In this document: in pieces, positions 26,997 through 37,011 of the stretch
Numbering within the stretch: the first letter of the stretch is position 1
Layout of the letters: each line of letters begins with the position of its first letter
IMG/VR virus record: IMGVR_UViG_3300030107_003246
Location: 1 to 57,180 of that record
Strand: one strand, 5' to 3'
DNA length: 57,180 bases
From: a virus
The notes under the pieces: model-generated
The model's database searches: none
Seen by the model: the letters and a program-made list of their open reading frames with translations, nothing else
Told to the model about the DNA's origin: nothing
Position numbers and translations under genes: made by a program

Positions 26997-28304
26997 ATGT
27001 CTAACCTTAAATATATAGGTAAAAATATATTAAAACACGACCTCGAAGTTCGTAGAGGTAATGTAAGTGGTTCGTCTGCCTCGACTGGCTCATTTGGATT
27101 ATCTCAGATAGATGGTATTGATTTAAGAACAACTGGAGTTTCTCGTGATGAAGTTTTAAAATTTAATGGAACAAGGTTTGTTCCAGCAGCGCATGATGCT
27201 ACTTTTGTATTTTCAATAGCAGATTTTGATATGAATTATTCAACCTCACCAACATTAATTGGTTCAGGTTCTTGGAAAGCCGCAGGTACTATCACATTTA
27301 CTGCAACTTATAATAACGGTCCGCCTGATGGATTTGAGGGAAGTTCTGCAGGAGCGCCAAAAATTCAAGGTTATGTCAATAGTTCAATAAGTAGTTCATA
27401 TGATATGTTTCCATTGAGTTCAAGCTTTACATCAGGAACAAATCCTATGGCTATAACTTTTCCATTAACGAGTGGACACGATATAAGATTTAGATTATTT
27501 GCTTCAGCTGGAAGTGATACTAGTAATAGTTATACAGACCAAAGAATATATTTTAGAAATCAATTTGTTTATGGTGAAATAAGTAAGAACAATGGATTTG
27601 CTCAAGCAGATATAAGAACATTAGCAGCTGCCAATACAGTTACTACTAATGATACAACAAGAACACTTACAGTATCAGTTGGTGGTTCTAATTATTTGGC
27701 ATTTGCACATAGAAGTGGTGATACTAATGTAGCACAAGTAAGAGCTGGTAGTGGTGCTAATTTATTAACTGTTGCTATGGACAGAACAGATGCTACTGCA
27801 CTAACACCATTAAAGGAAACAGTAAGTTATTTAAATACTGCTGGATTTACAGAAAACTTTCTTGTGTACGCTAGTGCAATAGCTAATGTAGATGCACACT
27901 CAACAACTTTTACTACAGTAACATCTACACAAAAGAAAAATTATTTTATTTGGGGATTCGATGCACAAGCAGATAGTTATGATGAAAGTTTCTTAGAAAC
28001 TTCAGGTGATTGGGATTCCTACAATGCAAACTCTTCATATGATGATGGAAATATCATAAGCCAAACATTAAGTGTTGGTTCTTTTACAGACAAATATGTT
28101 ATAATAGCTTTTCCAGATAGGTATGGAGATAATGCATCAGAATTTCAATTTAAAGATAATGGTACAGGTTTACCTTTTGATGTAACAGCACAGAGTGATG
28201 TCACAGTAACAAATGTAGTTGGTTTTCAAGAAACGTATCACGTTTGGAGATCGACAAATTTATTAACAATGAGTAATCTAACGATTCTCATAGATTCGGT
28301 ATAG
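26997..28304 (+). CDS. Fibre/adhesin-type structural protein
   Basis: This 435-aa protein begins one base after the previous stop. The N-terminus carries the shared module VSGSSASTGSFGLSQIDG (about 25-42), which probably docks or folds like the same motif in neighbouring fibres. The remaining 380 residues form beta-rich domains with repeated YIIAFPDRYGD, YFIWGFDAQ and VWRSTNLLTMSNLTILIDS segments, perhaps receptor-binding heads. It lacks an S74 domain. It precedes the giant repeat fibre by 9 nt and may form part of the same fibre. Confidence 0.6.
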   Translation: MSNLKYIGKNILKHDLEVRRGNVSGSSASTGSFGLSQIDGIDLRTTGVSRDEVLKFNGTRFVPAAHDATFVFSIADFDMNYSTSPTLIGSGSWKAAGTITFTATYNNGPPDGFEGSSAGAPKIQGYVNSSISSSYDMFPLSSSFTSGTNPMAITFPLTSGHDIRFRLFASAGSDTSNSYTDQRIYFRNQFVYGEISKNNGFAQADIRTLAAANTVTTNDTTRTLTVSVGGSNYLAFAHRSGDTNVAQVRAGSGANLLTVAMDRTDATALTPLKETVSYLNTAGFTENFLVYASAIANVDAHSTTFTTVTSTQKKNYFIWGFDAQADSYDESFLETSGDWDSYNANSSYDDGNIISQTLSVGSFTDKYVIIAFPDRYGDNASEFQFKDNGTGLPFDVTAQSDVTVTNVVGFQETYHVWRSTNLLTMSNLTILIDSV

Positions 28305-28313
28305 GAACATAGA

Positions 28314-31300
28314 ATGGGCGTAAAAGTAACAGGACAATTTGAACCCGCAGGTGATTTTTCTATAGTAGATGGCGCAGATGTATCTGGAGCTATCACTGGT
28401 AGTCACTTTAGTGGTTCAGCTGCTTCAACAGGCTCATTCGGGCGTTTATTTGTTTCTTCATCTATGGAGCTTGGTGGTGGAATATTCACATCTGCTTCGA
28501 TAGCATCAGGTGGTGCTACTGGTGGAACTGGTGGTACTGGAACTGGTGGAACTGGTGGTACAGGTCAAACAGGCGGAACAGGTGGTACTGGTCAAACAGG
28601 CGCTACAGGTGGCACTGGTGGTACTGGCGGAACTGGTCACACAGGTGGTACTGGTGGTACTGGGCAAACAGGTGGTACTGGCGGAACTGGACAAACAGGT
28701 GGTACTGGTGGTACAGGAGAAACTGGAGCAACTGGTGGCACAGGCGGAACTGGTGGAACTGGTACTGGTGGTACGGGCGGAACTGGTCAAACTGGCGGAA
28801 CTGGTGGCACAGGTGAAACTGGCGGAACTGGTGGAACTGGTCACACAGGAGGAACTGGTGGTGTAGGTGCTACTGGCGGAACTGGTGGTACTGGTGGCAC
28901 AGGTGAAACAGGCGCTACAGGCGGAACTGGCGGAACTGGTGGAACAGGTACTGGTGGTACTGGCGGAACAGGTCAAACTGGCGGAACTGGTGGTACAGGT
29001 GAAACTGGCGGAACAGGAGGAACTGGAGCAACTGGTGGAACAGGTGGAACTGGTACTGGTGGTACTGGTGGAGATGGTGCTACGGGCGGAACTGGTGGTA
29101 CTGGTGGTGCTGGTACTGGTGGTACTGGTGGAACTGGGCAAACAGGTGGTACTGGTGGCACAGGTCAAACTGGTGGTACTGGTGGCACAGGTCACACAGG
29201 TGGAACAGGCGGAACTGGAACTGGTGGTACTGGTGGAACAGGCGCTACAGGTGGCACAGGTGGAACTGGTGGACAAGGTACTGGTGGTACTGGTGGAACT
29301 GGACATACAGGTGGAACAGGTGGAGATGGAGCAACAGGCGGAACTGGCGGAACTGGTGGCACAGGAGAAACTGGTGCAACTGGTGGAACTGGCGGAACTG
29401 GTGGAACAGGCACTGGTGGAACTGGTGGTACTGGACATACAGGTGGAACAGGTGGTACTGGACAAACAGGCGGAACTGGCGGAGATGGTGCTACGGGCGG
29501 AACTGGCGGAACTGGTGGAACAGGCACTGGTGGTACTGGTGGCACAGGTCAAACTGGTGGAACAGGCGGAACTGGTCAAACTGGCGGAACTGGCGGAACT
29601 GGGCATACTGGTGGTACTGGTGGAACGGGCACTGGTGGAACAGGTGGTACTGGAGCAACTGGTGGCACAGGTGGAACTGGTGGACAAGGAACTGGTGGTA
29701 CTGGTGGTACTGGTCACACAGGTGGAACTGGTGGAACTGGAACTGGTGGAACAGGTGGAGATGGTGCTACAGGTGGTACTGGTGGAACTGGACAAACTGG
29801 AGCAACAGGTGGAACTGGTGGTACTGGTGGACAAGGAACAGGCGGAACAGGTGGAACTGGACATACTGGTGGTACTGGTGGCACAGGTGGAACTGGAGAA
29901 ACGGGCGCTACTGGTGGTACTGGTGGAACTGGTGGAACAGGCACTGGTGGAACTGGCGGAACTGGGCAGACAGGTGGAACTGGTGGTACAGGTCAAACTG
30001 GCGGAACAGGTGGAACTGGAGAAACAGGCGGAACTGGTGGCACAGGTCACACAGGTGGAACAGGTGGAGATGGAGCAACAGGCGGAACTGGTGGAACAGG
30101 TGGAACTGGAACTGGTGGAACTGGTGGTACAGGCGCTGCGTCTACCGCTACTGGGGGTACTGGAGGAACTGGTGAAACAGGTGCAACGGGAGGCACAGGT
30201 GGAACTGGTGGAACAGGTACTGGCGGTACTGGTGGAACAGGCGCTACAGGTGGAACTGGCGGAACTGGTGGACAAGGAACTGGTGGAACTGGTGGTACTG
30301 GTCACACAGGAGGAACTGGCGGAACTGGACAGACAGGCGGAACTGGTGGAACAGGCGCTACAGGTGGTACTGGTGGAACTGGTACTGGTGGAACAGGTGG
30401 AGATGGAGCAACTGGTGGCACTGGTGGTACAGGTGGAACTGGGGAAACAGGCGCTACAGGTGGAACTGGTGGAACAGGCGGAACAGGCACTGGTGGAACT
30501 GGTGGTCAAGGTGCAACTGGTGGTACTGGTGGTACAGGTCACACAGGCGGAACTGGTGGAACTGGAGCAGCTAGCACAGCAACTGGTGGTACTGGTGGAA
30601 CTGGAGAAACAGGTGCCACAGGCGGTACTGGTGGTACTGGCGGAACTGGTACTGGTGGTACTGGTGGTGTAGGTGCTACTGGCGGAACTGGTGGCACAGG
30701 TCACACAGGCGGAACAGGCGGAACTGGACATACTGGTGGTACAGGTGGAACTGGAACTGGTGGAACAGGAGGAACTGGAGCAGCTAGCACAGCAACTGGT
30801 GGTACTGGTGGTACTGGTCAAACAGGCGCTACTGGTGGTACAGGTGGAACAGGCGGAACTGGCACTGGTGGAACTGGTGGTACTGGTGAAACAGGTGGAA
30901 CTGGTGGCACAGGTCAAACTGGTGGAACTGGTGGAACTGGAGCGACTGGTGGAACTGGCGGAACTGGAACTGGTGGAACAGGTGGAGATGGAGCAACTGG
31001 TGGAACTGGGGGAACTGGTGGTACAGGTGAAACTGGAGCAACTGGTGGTACTGGTGGTACTGGTGGAACAGGCACTGGTGGTACTGGTGGTGTAGGTGCT
31101 ACAGGAGGAACTGGCGGAACTGGACATACAGGTGGAACTGGTGGAACTGGAGCAGCTAGTACAGCAACAGGAGGAACTGGTGGTACTGGACAGACAGGCG
31201 CTACAGGTGGAACTGGTGGTACTGGTGGAACTGGTACTGGTGGTACTGGTGGTGTAGGAGCAACTGGCGGAACTGGTGGAACTGGGCATACTGGTGGCAC

Positions 31301-34300
31301 TGGTGGAACAGGTCATACTGGTGGAACAGGTGGAACTGGAACTGGTGGTACAGGCGGAACTGGCGCTGCGTCTACAGCAACTGGCGGAACTGGTGGTACT
31401 GGAGAAACAGGTGGAACAGGCGGAACTGGTCAAACTGGCGGAACTGGTGGTACTGGACAAACAGGTGCTACAGGCGGAACTGGTGGAACAGGTGGAACTG
31501 GTACTGGTGGTACTGGTGGAGATGGTGCTACTGGCGGAACTGGCGGCACAGGTCAAACTGGCGGTACTGGTGGCACTGGACATACAGGCGGAACTGGCGG
31601 AACTGGTACTGGTGGTACTGGTGGTGTAGGAGCAACTGGCGGAACTGGTGGCACAGGTGGAACTGGAGAAACAGGCGCTACTGGCGGTACTGGTGGTACT
31701 GGTGGAACTGGCACAGGTGGAACTGGTGGAACTGGAGCAGCTAGCACAGCAACTGGTGGTACTGGTGGAACTGGACAAACTGGAGCAACTGGTGGAACAG
31801 GAGGAACTGGACAAACAGGTGGTACTGGTGGTACTGGACATACTGGCGGAACTGGTGGAACTGGTACTGGTGGAACTGGTGGTGTAGGTGCTACTGGTGG
31901 AACAGGCGGAACTGGCGGCACAGGAGAAACTGGAGCAACTGGTGGTACAGGTGGAACAGGCGGAACTGGCACTGGTGGTACTGGTGGTCAAGGTGCTACG
32001 GGCGGAACTGGTGGTACAGGTCACACAGGTGGAACTGGCGGTCAAGGAGCAACTGGTGGAACTGGTGGAACTGGTACAGGAGGAACTGGTGGTGTAGGTG
32101 CTACTGGTGGAACTGGCGGAACAGGTGGAACTGGAGAAACAGGCGCAACTGGCGGAACTGGTGGTACTGGTGGAACAGGAACTGGCGGAACTGGTGGTCA
32201 AGGTGCTACGGGCGGAACTGGTGGTACTGGACATACAGGTGGAACAGGTGGAACTGGAGCAGCTAGTACAGCAACTGGTGGAACAGGTGGAACTGGACAG
32301 ACAGGCGCAACTGGCGGAACTGGTGGTACTGGTGGAACAGGCACTGGTGGTACTGGTGGTACAGGTCACACAGGTGGTACTGGTGGAACTGGAGCGCAAG
32401 GAGCGCAAGGTGCAACTGGTGGTACTGGTGGAACAGGCGGAACTGGTACTGGTGGTACTGGTGGTGTAGGTGCTACAGGTGGTACTGGTGGAACTGGCGG
32501 TACAGGTGAAACTGGAGCAACTGGCGGAACTGGTGGTACTGGTGGAACTGGTACTGGTGGAACAGGTGGTCAAGGTGCTACAGGTGGTACTGGTGGAACT
32601 GGAGCAACTGGTGGAACAGGTGGAACTGGAGCAACTGGTGGAACAGGTGGAACTGGAACTGGTGGAACAGGTGGTACTGGAGCAGCTAGTACAGCGACTG
32701 GTGGTACTGGTGGAACTGGTCAAACTGGCGGAACAGGCGGAACTGGAGCGCAAGGAGCGCAAGGTGCAACTGGAGGAACTGGTGGTACTGGACATACAGG
32801 TGGAACAGGCGGAACTGGTACTGGTGGTACAGGCGGAACTGGAGCGCAAGGAGCGCAAGGTGCAACTGGTGGAACAGGTGGTACTGGACAAACTGGAGCA
32901 ACAGGTGGAACTGGTGGAACAGGTACTGGTGGAACTGGCGGAACTGGGGCGCAAGGAGCGCAAGGTGCAACTGGTGGAACTGGTGGCACAGGTCAAACTG
33001 GAGCAACTGGCGGAACTGGTGGAACTGGAACTGGTGGAACAGGTGGTCAAGGTGCGACTGGTGGAACTGGTGGTCAAGGTGCTACAGGCGGAACTGGTGG
33101 TACTGGAGCGCAGGGAGCGCAAGGTGCGACTGGTGGTACTGGTGGCACAGGTCAAACTGGAGCAACTGGTGGTACTGGTGGTACTGGTACTGGTGGTACA
33201 GGCGGAACTGGAGCGCAGGGAGCGCAAGGTGTAACTGGTGGTACAGGCGGAACTGGAGCGCAGGGAGCGCAAGGTGCAACTGGTGGAACAGGTGGTACTG
33301 GTCAAACAGGTGCTACGGGCGGAACTGGTGGAACAGGTACTGGTGGAACTGGTGGTACTGGAGCGCAAGGAGCGCAAGGTGTAACTGGCGGAACAGGTGG
33401 TACTGGAGCGCAGGGAGCGCAAGGTGTAACTGGCGGAACAGGTGGAACTGGAGAAACAGGTGGAACAGGCGGAACTGGAGCAGCTAGTACAGCAACTGGT
33501 GGAACAGGCGGAACTGGAGCAACTGGTGGTACTGGTGGAACTGGTACAGGAGGAACTGGTGGTACTGGAGCAGCTAGCACAGCAACTGGTGGAACAGGTG
33601 GTACTGGACAAACTGGAGCAACTGGTGGAACAGGTGGAACTGGTCAAACTGGCGGAACTGGTGGTACTGGAGCAGCTAGTACAGCAACTGGTGGAACAGG
33701 CGGAACTGGAGCGCAAGGTGCAACTGGTGGAACTGGTGGAACAGGTACTGGTGGAACAGGTGGAACTGGAGCAGCTAGCACAGCAACAGGCGGAACTGGT
33801 GGAACTGGTGGTACAGGTGCTGCGTCTACAGCAACTGGTGGAACTGGTGGTACTGGTGGTACTGGAGCAGCTAGTACAGCGACAGGCGGAACTGGTGGCA
33901 CTGGACAAACAGGTGCTACGGGCGGAACTGGTGGAACTGGTACTGGTGGAACTGGTGGTACTGGAGCAGCTAGTACAGAAACAGGTGGAACTGGTGGTAC
34001 TGGTGGAACTGGAGCAGCTAGTACAGAAACAGGTGGTACTGGTGGTACTGGTGGCACAGGCGGAACTGGTGGAACTGGAACTGGTGGAACTGGCGGTCAA
34101 GGAGCAGCTGGTTCAGATGGTGATGATGGAGCGCAAGGTGATCAAGGTGCTCAAGGTGCTCAAGGTGCTCAGGGTGCTCAAGGTGCTCAAGGTCCTCAAG
34201 GTAATCAAGGTCCTCAAGGTGGTACTGGTGGAACAGGCGCTACAGGTGGTACTGGAGCTACTGGAGCAACTGGTGGTACTGGTGGTACTGGTGGAACTGG

Positions 34301-34844
34301 AGCAGCTAGTACAGCGACTGGTGGAACAGGTGGAACTGGAGCAGCTAGCACAGCAACAGGTGGAACTGGTGGAACTGGTGGAACAGGTGGTGCTGGTACA
34401 TCCGATGGTGGTACTTTTGACTTAGGTGCTACTCAATGTGATGGATTATATGTAGGTAATGGTGCAACCAATTCATCAGCGGCTACAGATACTGTTAGAT
34501 GTGAGGGTGATGTTATTGCTTTCTACTCATCAGATGTAACCTTAAAAGAAAATATTATTCAAATTGAAGATCCTTTAGAAAAGCTGAAAAAGATAGGTGG
34601 TTATACTTATGATTGGAAGGATAGTTATATTGAATCACAAGGTGGTTTAGATGATAAATTTATGAGAAAAAGTGATGTTGGTGTTTTGGCTCACGAAATA
34701 AAAGAAATTATGCCAGAGGTTGTTGGTGAAAATAAAAGAACAGGAATATTGGGTGTTAAATATGAAAAAATAGTTCCGTTGTTAATTGAGTCTATCAAAA
34801 AATTAACAGAAGAATTAGAGGAGTTAAAAAATGGCAGTTCCTAG
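28314..34844 (+). CDS. Giant collagen-like Gly-X-Thr repeat fibre with S74-type C-terminus
   Basis: This is a 2176-aa protein with a short unique N-terminus (residues 1-65, containing [13 protein letters not shown] as in neighbouring fibres). About 1964 residues (66-2029) of Gly-X-Thr triplets follow, with X being Gly, Gln, His, Glu, Ala, Asp or Val. The C-terminal domain has S2073-D-x2-LKEN, YTYDWKD and a terminal helix ([12 protein letters not shown]), the S74 intramolecular chaperone pattern. Gly at every third position indicates a collagen triple helix or polyglycine-II helix. Proline is nearly absent. Two regular interruptions occur: Gly-Thr-Gly and GAASTATG. A short canonical Gly-Ala-Gln/Gly-Pro-Gln part sits near residue 1940. 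AGGAA precedes ATG. Confidence 0.85.
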   Translation: MGVKVTGQFEPAGDFSIVDGADVSGAITGSHFSGSAASTGSFGRLFVSSSMELGGGIFTSASIASGGATGGTGGTGTGGTGGTGQTGGTGGTGQTGATGGTGGTGGTGHTGGTGGTGQTGGTGGTGQTGGTGGTGETGATGGTGGTGGTGTGGTGGTGQTGGTGGTGETGGTGGTGHTGGTGGVGATGGTGGTGGTGETGATGGTGGTGGTGTGGTGGTGQTGGTGGTGETGGTGGTGATGGTGGTGTGGTGGDGATGGTGGTGGAGTGGTGGTGQTGGTGGTGQTGGTGGTGHTGGTGGTGTGGTGGTGATGGTGGTGGQGTGGTGGTGHTGGTGGDGATGGTGGTGGTGETGATGGTGGTGGTGTGGTGGTGHTGGTGGTGQTGGTGGDGATGGTGGTGGTGTGGTGGTGQTGGTGGTGQTGGTGGTGHTGGTGGTGTGGTGGTGATGGTGGTGGQGTGGTGGTGHTGGTGGTGTGGTGGDGATGGTGGTGQTGATGGTGGTGGQGTGGTGGTGHTGGTGGTGGTGETGATGGTGGTGGTGTGGTGGTGQTGGTGGTGQTGGTGGTGETGGTGGTGHTGGTGGDGATGGTGGTGGTGTGGTGGTGAASTATGGTGGTGETGATGGTGGTGGTGTGGTGGTGATGGTGGTGGQGTGGTGGTGHTGGTGGTGQTGGTGGTGATGGTGGTGTGGTGGDGATGGTGGTGGTGETGATGGTGGTGGTGTGGTGGQGATGGTGGTGHTGGTGGTGAASTATGGTGGTGETGATGGTGGTGGTGTGGTGGVGATGGTGGTGHTGGTGGTGHTGGTGGTGTGGTGGTGAASTATGGTGGTGQTGATGGTGGTGGTGTGGTGGTGETGGTGGTGQTGGTGGTGATGGTGGTGTGGTGGDGATGGTGGTGGTGETGATGGTGGTGGTGTGGTGGVGATGGTGGTGHTGGTGGTGAASTATGGTGGTGQTGATGGTGGTGGTGTGGTGGVGATGGTGGTGHTGGTGGTGHTGGTGGTGTGGTGGTGAASTATGGTGGTGETGGTGGTGQTGGTGGTGQTGATGGTGGTGGTGTGGTGGDGATGGTGGTGQTGGTGGTGHTGGTGGTGTGGTGGVGATGGTGGTGGTGETGATGGTGGTGGTGTGGTGGTGAASTATGGTGGTGQTGATGGTGGTGQTGGTGGTGHTGGTGGTGTGGTGGVGATGGTGGTGGTGETGATGGTGGTGGTGTGGTGGQGATGGTGGTGHTGGTGGQGATGGTGGTGTGGTGGVGATGGTGGTGGTGETGATGGTGGTGGTGTGGTGGQGATGGTGGTGHTGGTGGTGAASTATGGTGGTGQTGATGGTGGTGGTGTGGTGGTGHTGGTGGTGAQGAQGATGGTGGTGGTGTGGTGGVGATGGTGGTGGTGETGATGGTGGTGGTGTGGTGGQGATGGTGGTGATGGTGGTGATGGTGGTGTGGTGGTGAASTATGGTGGTGQTGGTGGTGAQGAQGATGGTGGTGHTGGTGGTGTGGTGGTGAQGAQGATGGTGGTGQTGATGGTGGTGTGGTGGTGAQGAQGATGGTGGTGQTGATGGTGGTGTGGTGGQGATGGTGGQGATGGTGGTGAQGAQGATGGTGGTGQTGATGGTGGTGTGGTGGTGAQGAQGVTGGTGGTGAQGAQGATGGTGGTGQTGATGGTGGTGTGGTGGTGAQGAQGVTGGTGGTGAQGAQGVTGGTGGTGETGGTGGTGAASTATGGTGGTGATGGTGGTGTGGTGGTGAASTATGGTGGTGQTGATGGTGGTGQTGGTGGTGAASTATGGTGGTGAQGATGGTGGTGTGGTGGTGAASTATGGTGGTGGTGAASTATGGTGGTGGTGAASTATGGTGGTGQTGATGGTGGTGTGGTGGTGAASTETGGTGGTGGTGAASTETGGTGGTGGTGGTGGTGTGGTGGQGAAGSDGDDGAQGDQGAQGAQGAQGAQGAQGPQGNQGPQGGTGGTGATGGTGATGATGGTGGTGGTGAASTATGGTGGTGAASTATGGTGGTGGTGGAGTSDGGTFDLGATQCDGLYVGNGATNSSAATDTVRCEGDVIAFYSSDVTLKENIIQIEDPLEKLKKIGGYTYDWKDSYIESQGGLDDKFMRKSDVGVLAHEIKEIMPEVVGENKRTGILGVKYEKIVPLLIESIKKLTEELEELKNGSS
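28509..34400 (+). repeat. 5.9-kb coding repeat of 9-nt Gly-X-Thr units
   Basis: The tandem 9-nt unit is GGN-NNN-AC(T/A), repeated several hundred times with synonymous variation, so the DNA is much more G/C-rich than its surroundings while the protein pattern is strict. Longer higher-order blocks (about 100-200 nt) recur, consistent with growth by duplication and unequal exchange. Glu-rich and Leu-rich open frames in the other five frames are by-products of the repeat. Confidence 0.95.
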
Positions 34845-35880
34845 CACAGGCACTCTTAGTATGGTGGGAATCTTTTCAGAAAAAAATGAAGATGATTATA
34901 GTGCATTTAATGAAGATGGTGAATCTAATATAAGTTTACTTGGTTTATCTAGAGATGGTACTGATGATAGCAGTGGCGGAGATTTAACTATAAATACAGC
35001 TGGTGGTCAAGGGGGAGATGGAGTGGCGCCATACGCTATGAGTGAGTTTTATGGTTACGATCACGATTTAAGTATATCATATGCAGCTTTTATTCTTGAT
35101 GATTGGAATGAGGGAACAATAAATGCTGGTAATGATGTCAATATGGATACAAGAGCAACATTCAATACAACCGATTTTGAAGATGGTGACCTATATGTAG
35201 ACCACGGAACTAATCAAACTACAAACACTCAAACTGATAGACCTTTATGGACAACATATGGTACACCATCAATAGTTTCAGATGAAATGAGATTTACTAA
35301 TACTGATGAGACATATGGTATGTTTTGTAAGACAACAGACCAAAATAATCCTGGTATTAATAATGTACCTACAACTCAATGTGTTGCGTGGAGATTTAGA
35401 TTTTTTATGAATACTACTAATAATAAAGATTCGAATTTGCACATAAATATGAATACCACCAGTCATACTAATCCAGCAGTAACTACAAATTCTTATCAAT
35501 TTAGAATTAGGGATAATTCAGACCCTGCTACTGGAAGAATAGATTTTTATAAAAGAATTTCTACAACATCAAATACTTTATTGGCTAGTAGTACTTCAGG
35601 TGCTTACACTTTGGGAACAACTCAAGATTTTATTTTATCTTGGCATAGAGCTGGTACTGGTCGTTCAGCTACATATACTTGGAAGGTTGGTATGGCACCA
35701 ACCACAACACCTAGTGCTAATATAATAAAACATAATAATGAACTTACTGTAAATGATGGCACATATTTTATTGCTAGAGGAATTTCAATGAGAGCAGCTA
35801 AAGCTATGAGTGTGCCAACATCAACTCATTATCACTCTTATGATATGCTTTCTTGTGTACAGATGGATGACCCATCATAA
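34831..35880 (+). CDS. Structural protein, probable adhesin/fibre tip
   Basis: This 349-aa protein overlaps the end of the giant fibre by 14 nt, with GAGGAG as ribosome binding site. The N-terminal 80 residues ([15 protein letters not shown] ... [12 protein letters not shown]) are a motif common to marine phage virion proteins. The rest is a beta-rich domain ([43 protein letters not shown]) with a concanavalin-like look. Adjacency and coupling to the collagen-like fibre suggest it is its tip or partner. No catalytic motif was seen. Confidence 0.6.
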   Translation: MAVPSTGTLSMVGIFSEKNEDDYSAFNEDGESNISLLGLSRDGTDDSSGGDLTINTAGGQGGDGVAPYAMSEFYGYDHDLSISYAAFILDDWNEGTINAGNDVNMDTRATFNTTDFEDGDLYVDHGTNQTTNTQTDRPLWTTYGTPSIVSDEMRFTNTDETYGMFCKTTDQNNPGINNVPTTQCVAWRFRFFMNTTNNKDSNLHINMNTTSHTNPAVTTNSYQFRIRDNSDPATGRIDFYKRISTTSNTLLASSTSGAYTLGTTQDFILSWHRAGTGRSATYTWKVGMAPTTTPSANIIKHNNELTVNDGTYFIARGISMRAAKAMSVPTSTHYHSYDMLSCVQMDDPS

Positions 35881-36218
35881 TGGCTACATATTTTTCAGGA
35901 AGTGATGGTAATATTTATGTAGAACCATATGATAATCAATTTACAGCTTCATTATACAAAACTCAATATATTCAAATTGTTGAAGATGCAGATGATGATG
36001 ATGGTGTATCTACTATGCCTGGTATATTATACGATACAAGTAATAATATGTATCAAGAATATAAGTGGAGTGCTGCTACTCTTATAGATGGTAGTGGCAG
36101 TTTTGATGAATCAAATTTACAAGGGTGTATATGGGTTTATAATTTAACTGATTCTCAAAAAAACACAATAGAAAATGATGCTCAATACATAGCTACTTAT
36201 GTCACATCAAGTTTATAA
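35880..36218 (+). CDS. Hypothetical protein, end of fibre operon
   Basis: This 112-aa acidic protein starts in a TAATG overlap with the preceding stop. It contains an Asp run (DADDDDG, about residues 41-47), Tyr/Trp-rich strands (YQEYKWSAATLIDGSGSF, GCIWVYNL) and no membrane or catalytic motif. It closes the coupled fibre block before the promoter-like element at 36247. A small accessory structural or chaperone role is possible. I do not recognise a family. Confidence 0.5.
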   Translation: MATYFSGSDGNIYVEPYDNQFTASLYKTQYIQIVEDADDDDGVSTMPGILYDTSNNMYQEYKWSAATLIDGSGSFDESNLQGCIWVYNLTDSQKNTIENDAQYIATYVTSSL

Positions 36219-36246
36219 AAATAATTGTTTTTTATATTTTTAGTTT

Positions 36247-36258
36247 ATACTTATATAT
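36247..36258 (+). promoter_or_regulatory. Putative late promoter element (TATACTTATATA) at head of modification cassette
   Basis: A variant of the recurring motif abuts the ATG at 36259. It would control the eight-gene cassette that follows. As at 25501, no ribosome binding site fits between it and the start. Confidence 0.4.
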
Positions 36259-37011
36259 ATGGGTTATAGTAATAGAGTAGAAAAAATAAAATACGATTTT
36301 GTATCACCATTCGGACCTAGCATAATGGTAGGAACTATTCCTGACAGCATATACGATGAGTTTAGTGAAATAATTCACAGAGTTATTGAAGAAAAACAAA
36401 GAAGTCACACAAAACAATTGTCAGGTAGATTAGATGAAGAATGGACTGTAGAGAGACAAGAATTATTTGAAACTAGAACTGAAGAGTTTATGACCTCTAT
36501 AGTTAATAAATATTGTACAGATTTATTGGAAAGACTTTATTCAGTTAAACATTTGTCTGAAGAAAATGACCGAAGTATTAAAGAACAAACAAATATTCCT
36601 ATAGAGGTTTTGAATACAGGTGGTTGGGTAAATAATATGGGAAGTTATGAATATAATCCAGTTCACTACCATCCGTTTTGTAATATAACGACTGTATTTT
36701 ATTTTAATAGTATTGATGGTGATTTTATAGACGAAATTATAGCACCTACAAATACGGAGAGAAATCATAATGCTCCACCATCAGAACCAGGAAATACAGA
36801 TGATGGTATGCTTGAAATAATTTACAACTCTTCACACTATTTTGAGTTGGGTACTATGAGGATAAAGCCAAAAGAAAAACAATTTTTAATTTTTCCAGCA
36901 CATTTATTACATCAGGTATATCCATTTATATCTAATAAAAAAAGAATTAGCGCTTCATTTAACTTTACAGTAAATGCTGATTCGCAAATTATAAATTATG
37001 GGGCGAGGTAA
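36259..37011 (+). CDS. 2-oxoglutarate/Fe(II) dioxygenase-like protein
   Basis: This 250-aa protein resembles the phage-type putative 2OG-Fe(II) oxygenase family (PF13759-like). It has a GGWVNNMGSYEYNPVHYHPF segment with His136 and His138, a beta core FYFNSIDG, an FLIFPAHLLHQVYPF segment with His218, and Arg229 in KKRISASFNF for 2-oxoglutarate. The iron-binding acid is not obvious and may be replaced or lie elsewhere. It should hydroxylate an unidentified protein, sugar or small molecule. It is the first gene of the cassette, lacks a ribosome binding site, and its stop overlaps the next start. An internal ATG (Met23) is a possible alternative start. Confidence 0.7.
   Translation: MGYSNRVEKIKYDFVSPFGPSIMVGTIPDSIYDEFSEIIHRVIEEKQRSHTKQLSGRLDEEWTVERQELFETRTEEFMTSIVNKYCTDLLERLYSVKHLSEENDRSIKEQTNIPIEVLNTGGWVNNMGSYEYNPVHYHPFCNITTVFYFNSIDGDFIDEIIAPTNTERNHNAPPSEPGNTDDGMLEIIYNSSHYFELGTMRIKPKEKQFLIFPAHLLHQVYPFISNKKRISASFNFTVNADSQIINYGAR

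Noticed and set aside
28506-34100. A 1864-residue open frame on the minus strand, rich in Ser, Thr and Cys, across the giant fibre.
   Set aside because: It is the mirror of the 9-nt repeat, which contains no stop in several frames; it has no ribosome binding site or known motif, and all neighbours are on the + strand.
28509-34400. CRISPR-like or satellite repeat array.
   Set aside because: The repeat has a 9-nt coding period with no spacers and continuous reading frame, so it is protein repeat DNA.
28510-34425. Leu/Val/Glu-rich open frames on the + strand in the other frames of the repeat.
   Set aside because: They are by-products of the Gly-X-Thr codons; only the Gly-X-Thr frame has a ribosome binding site, a fibre N-terminus and an S74-type end.
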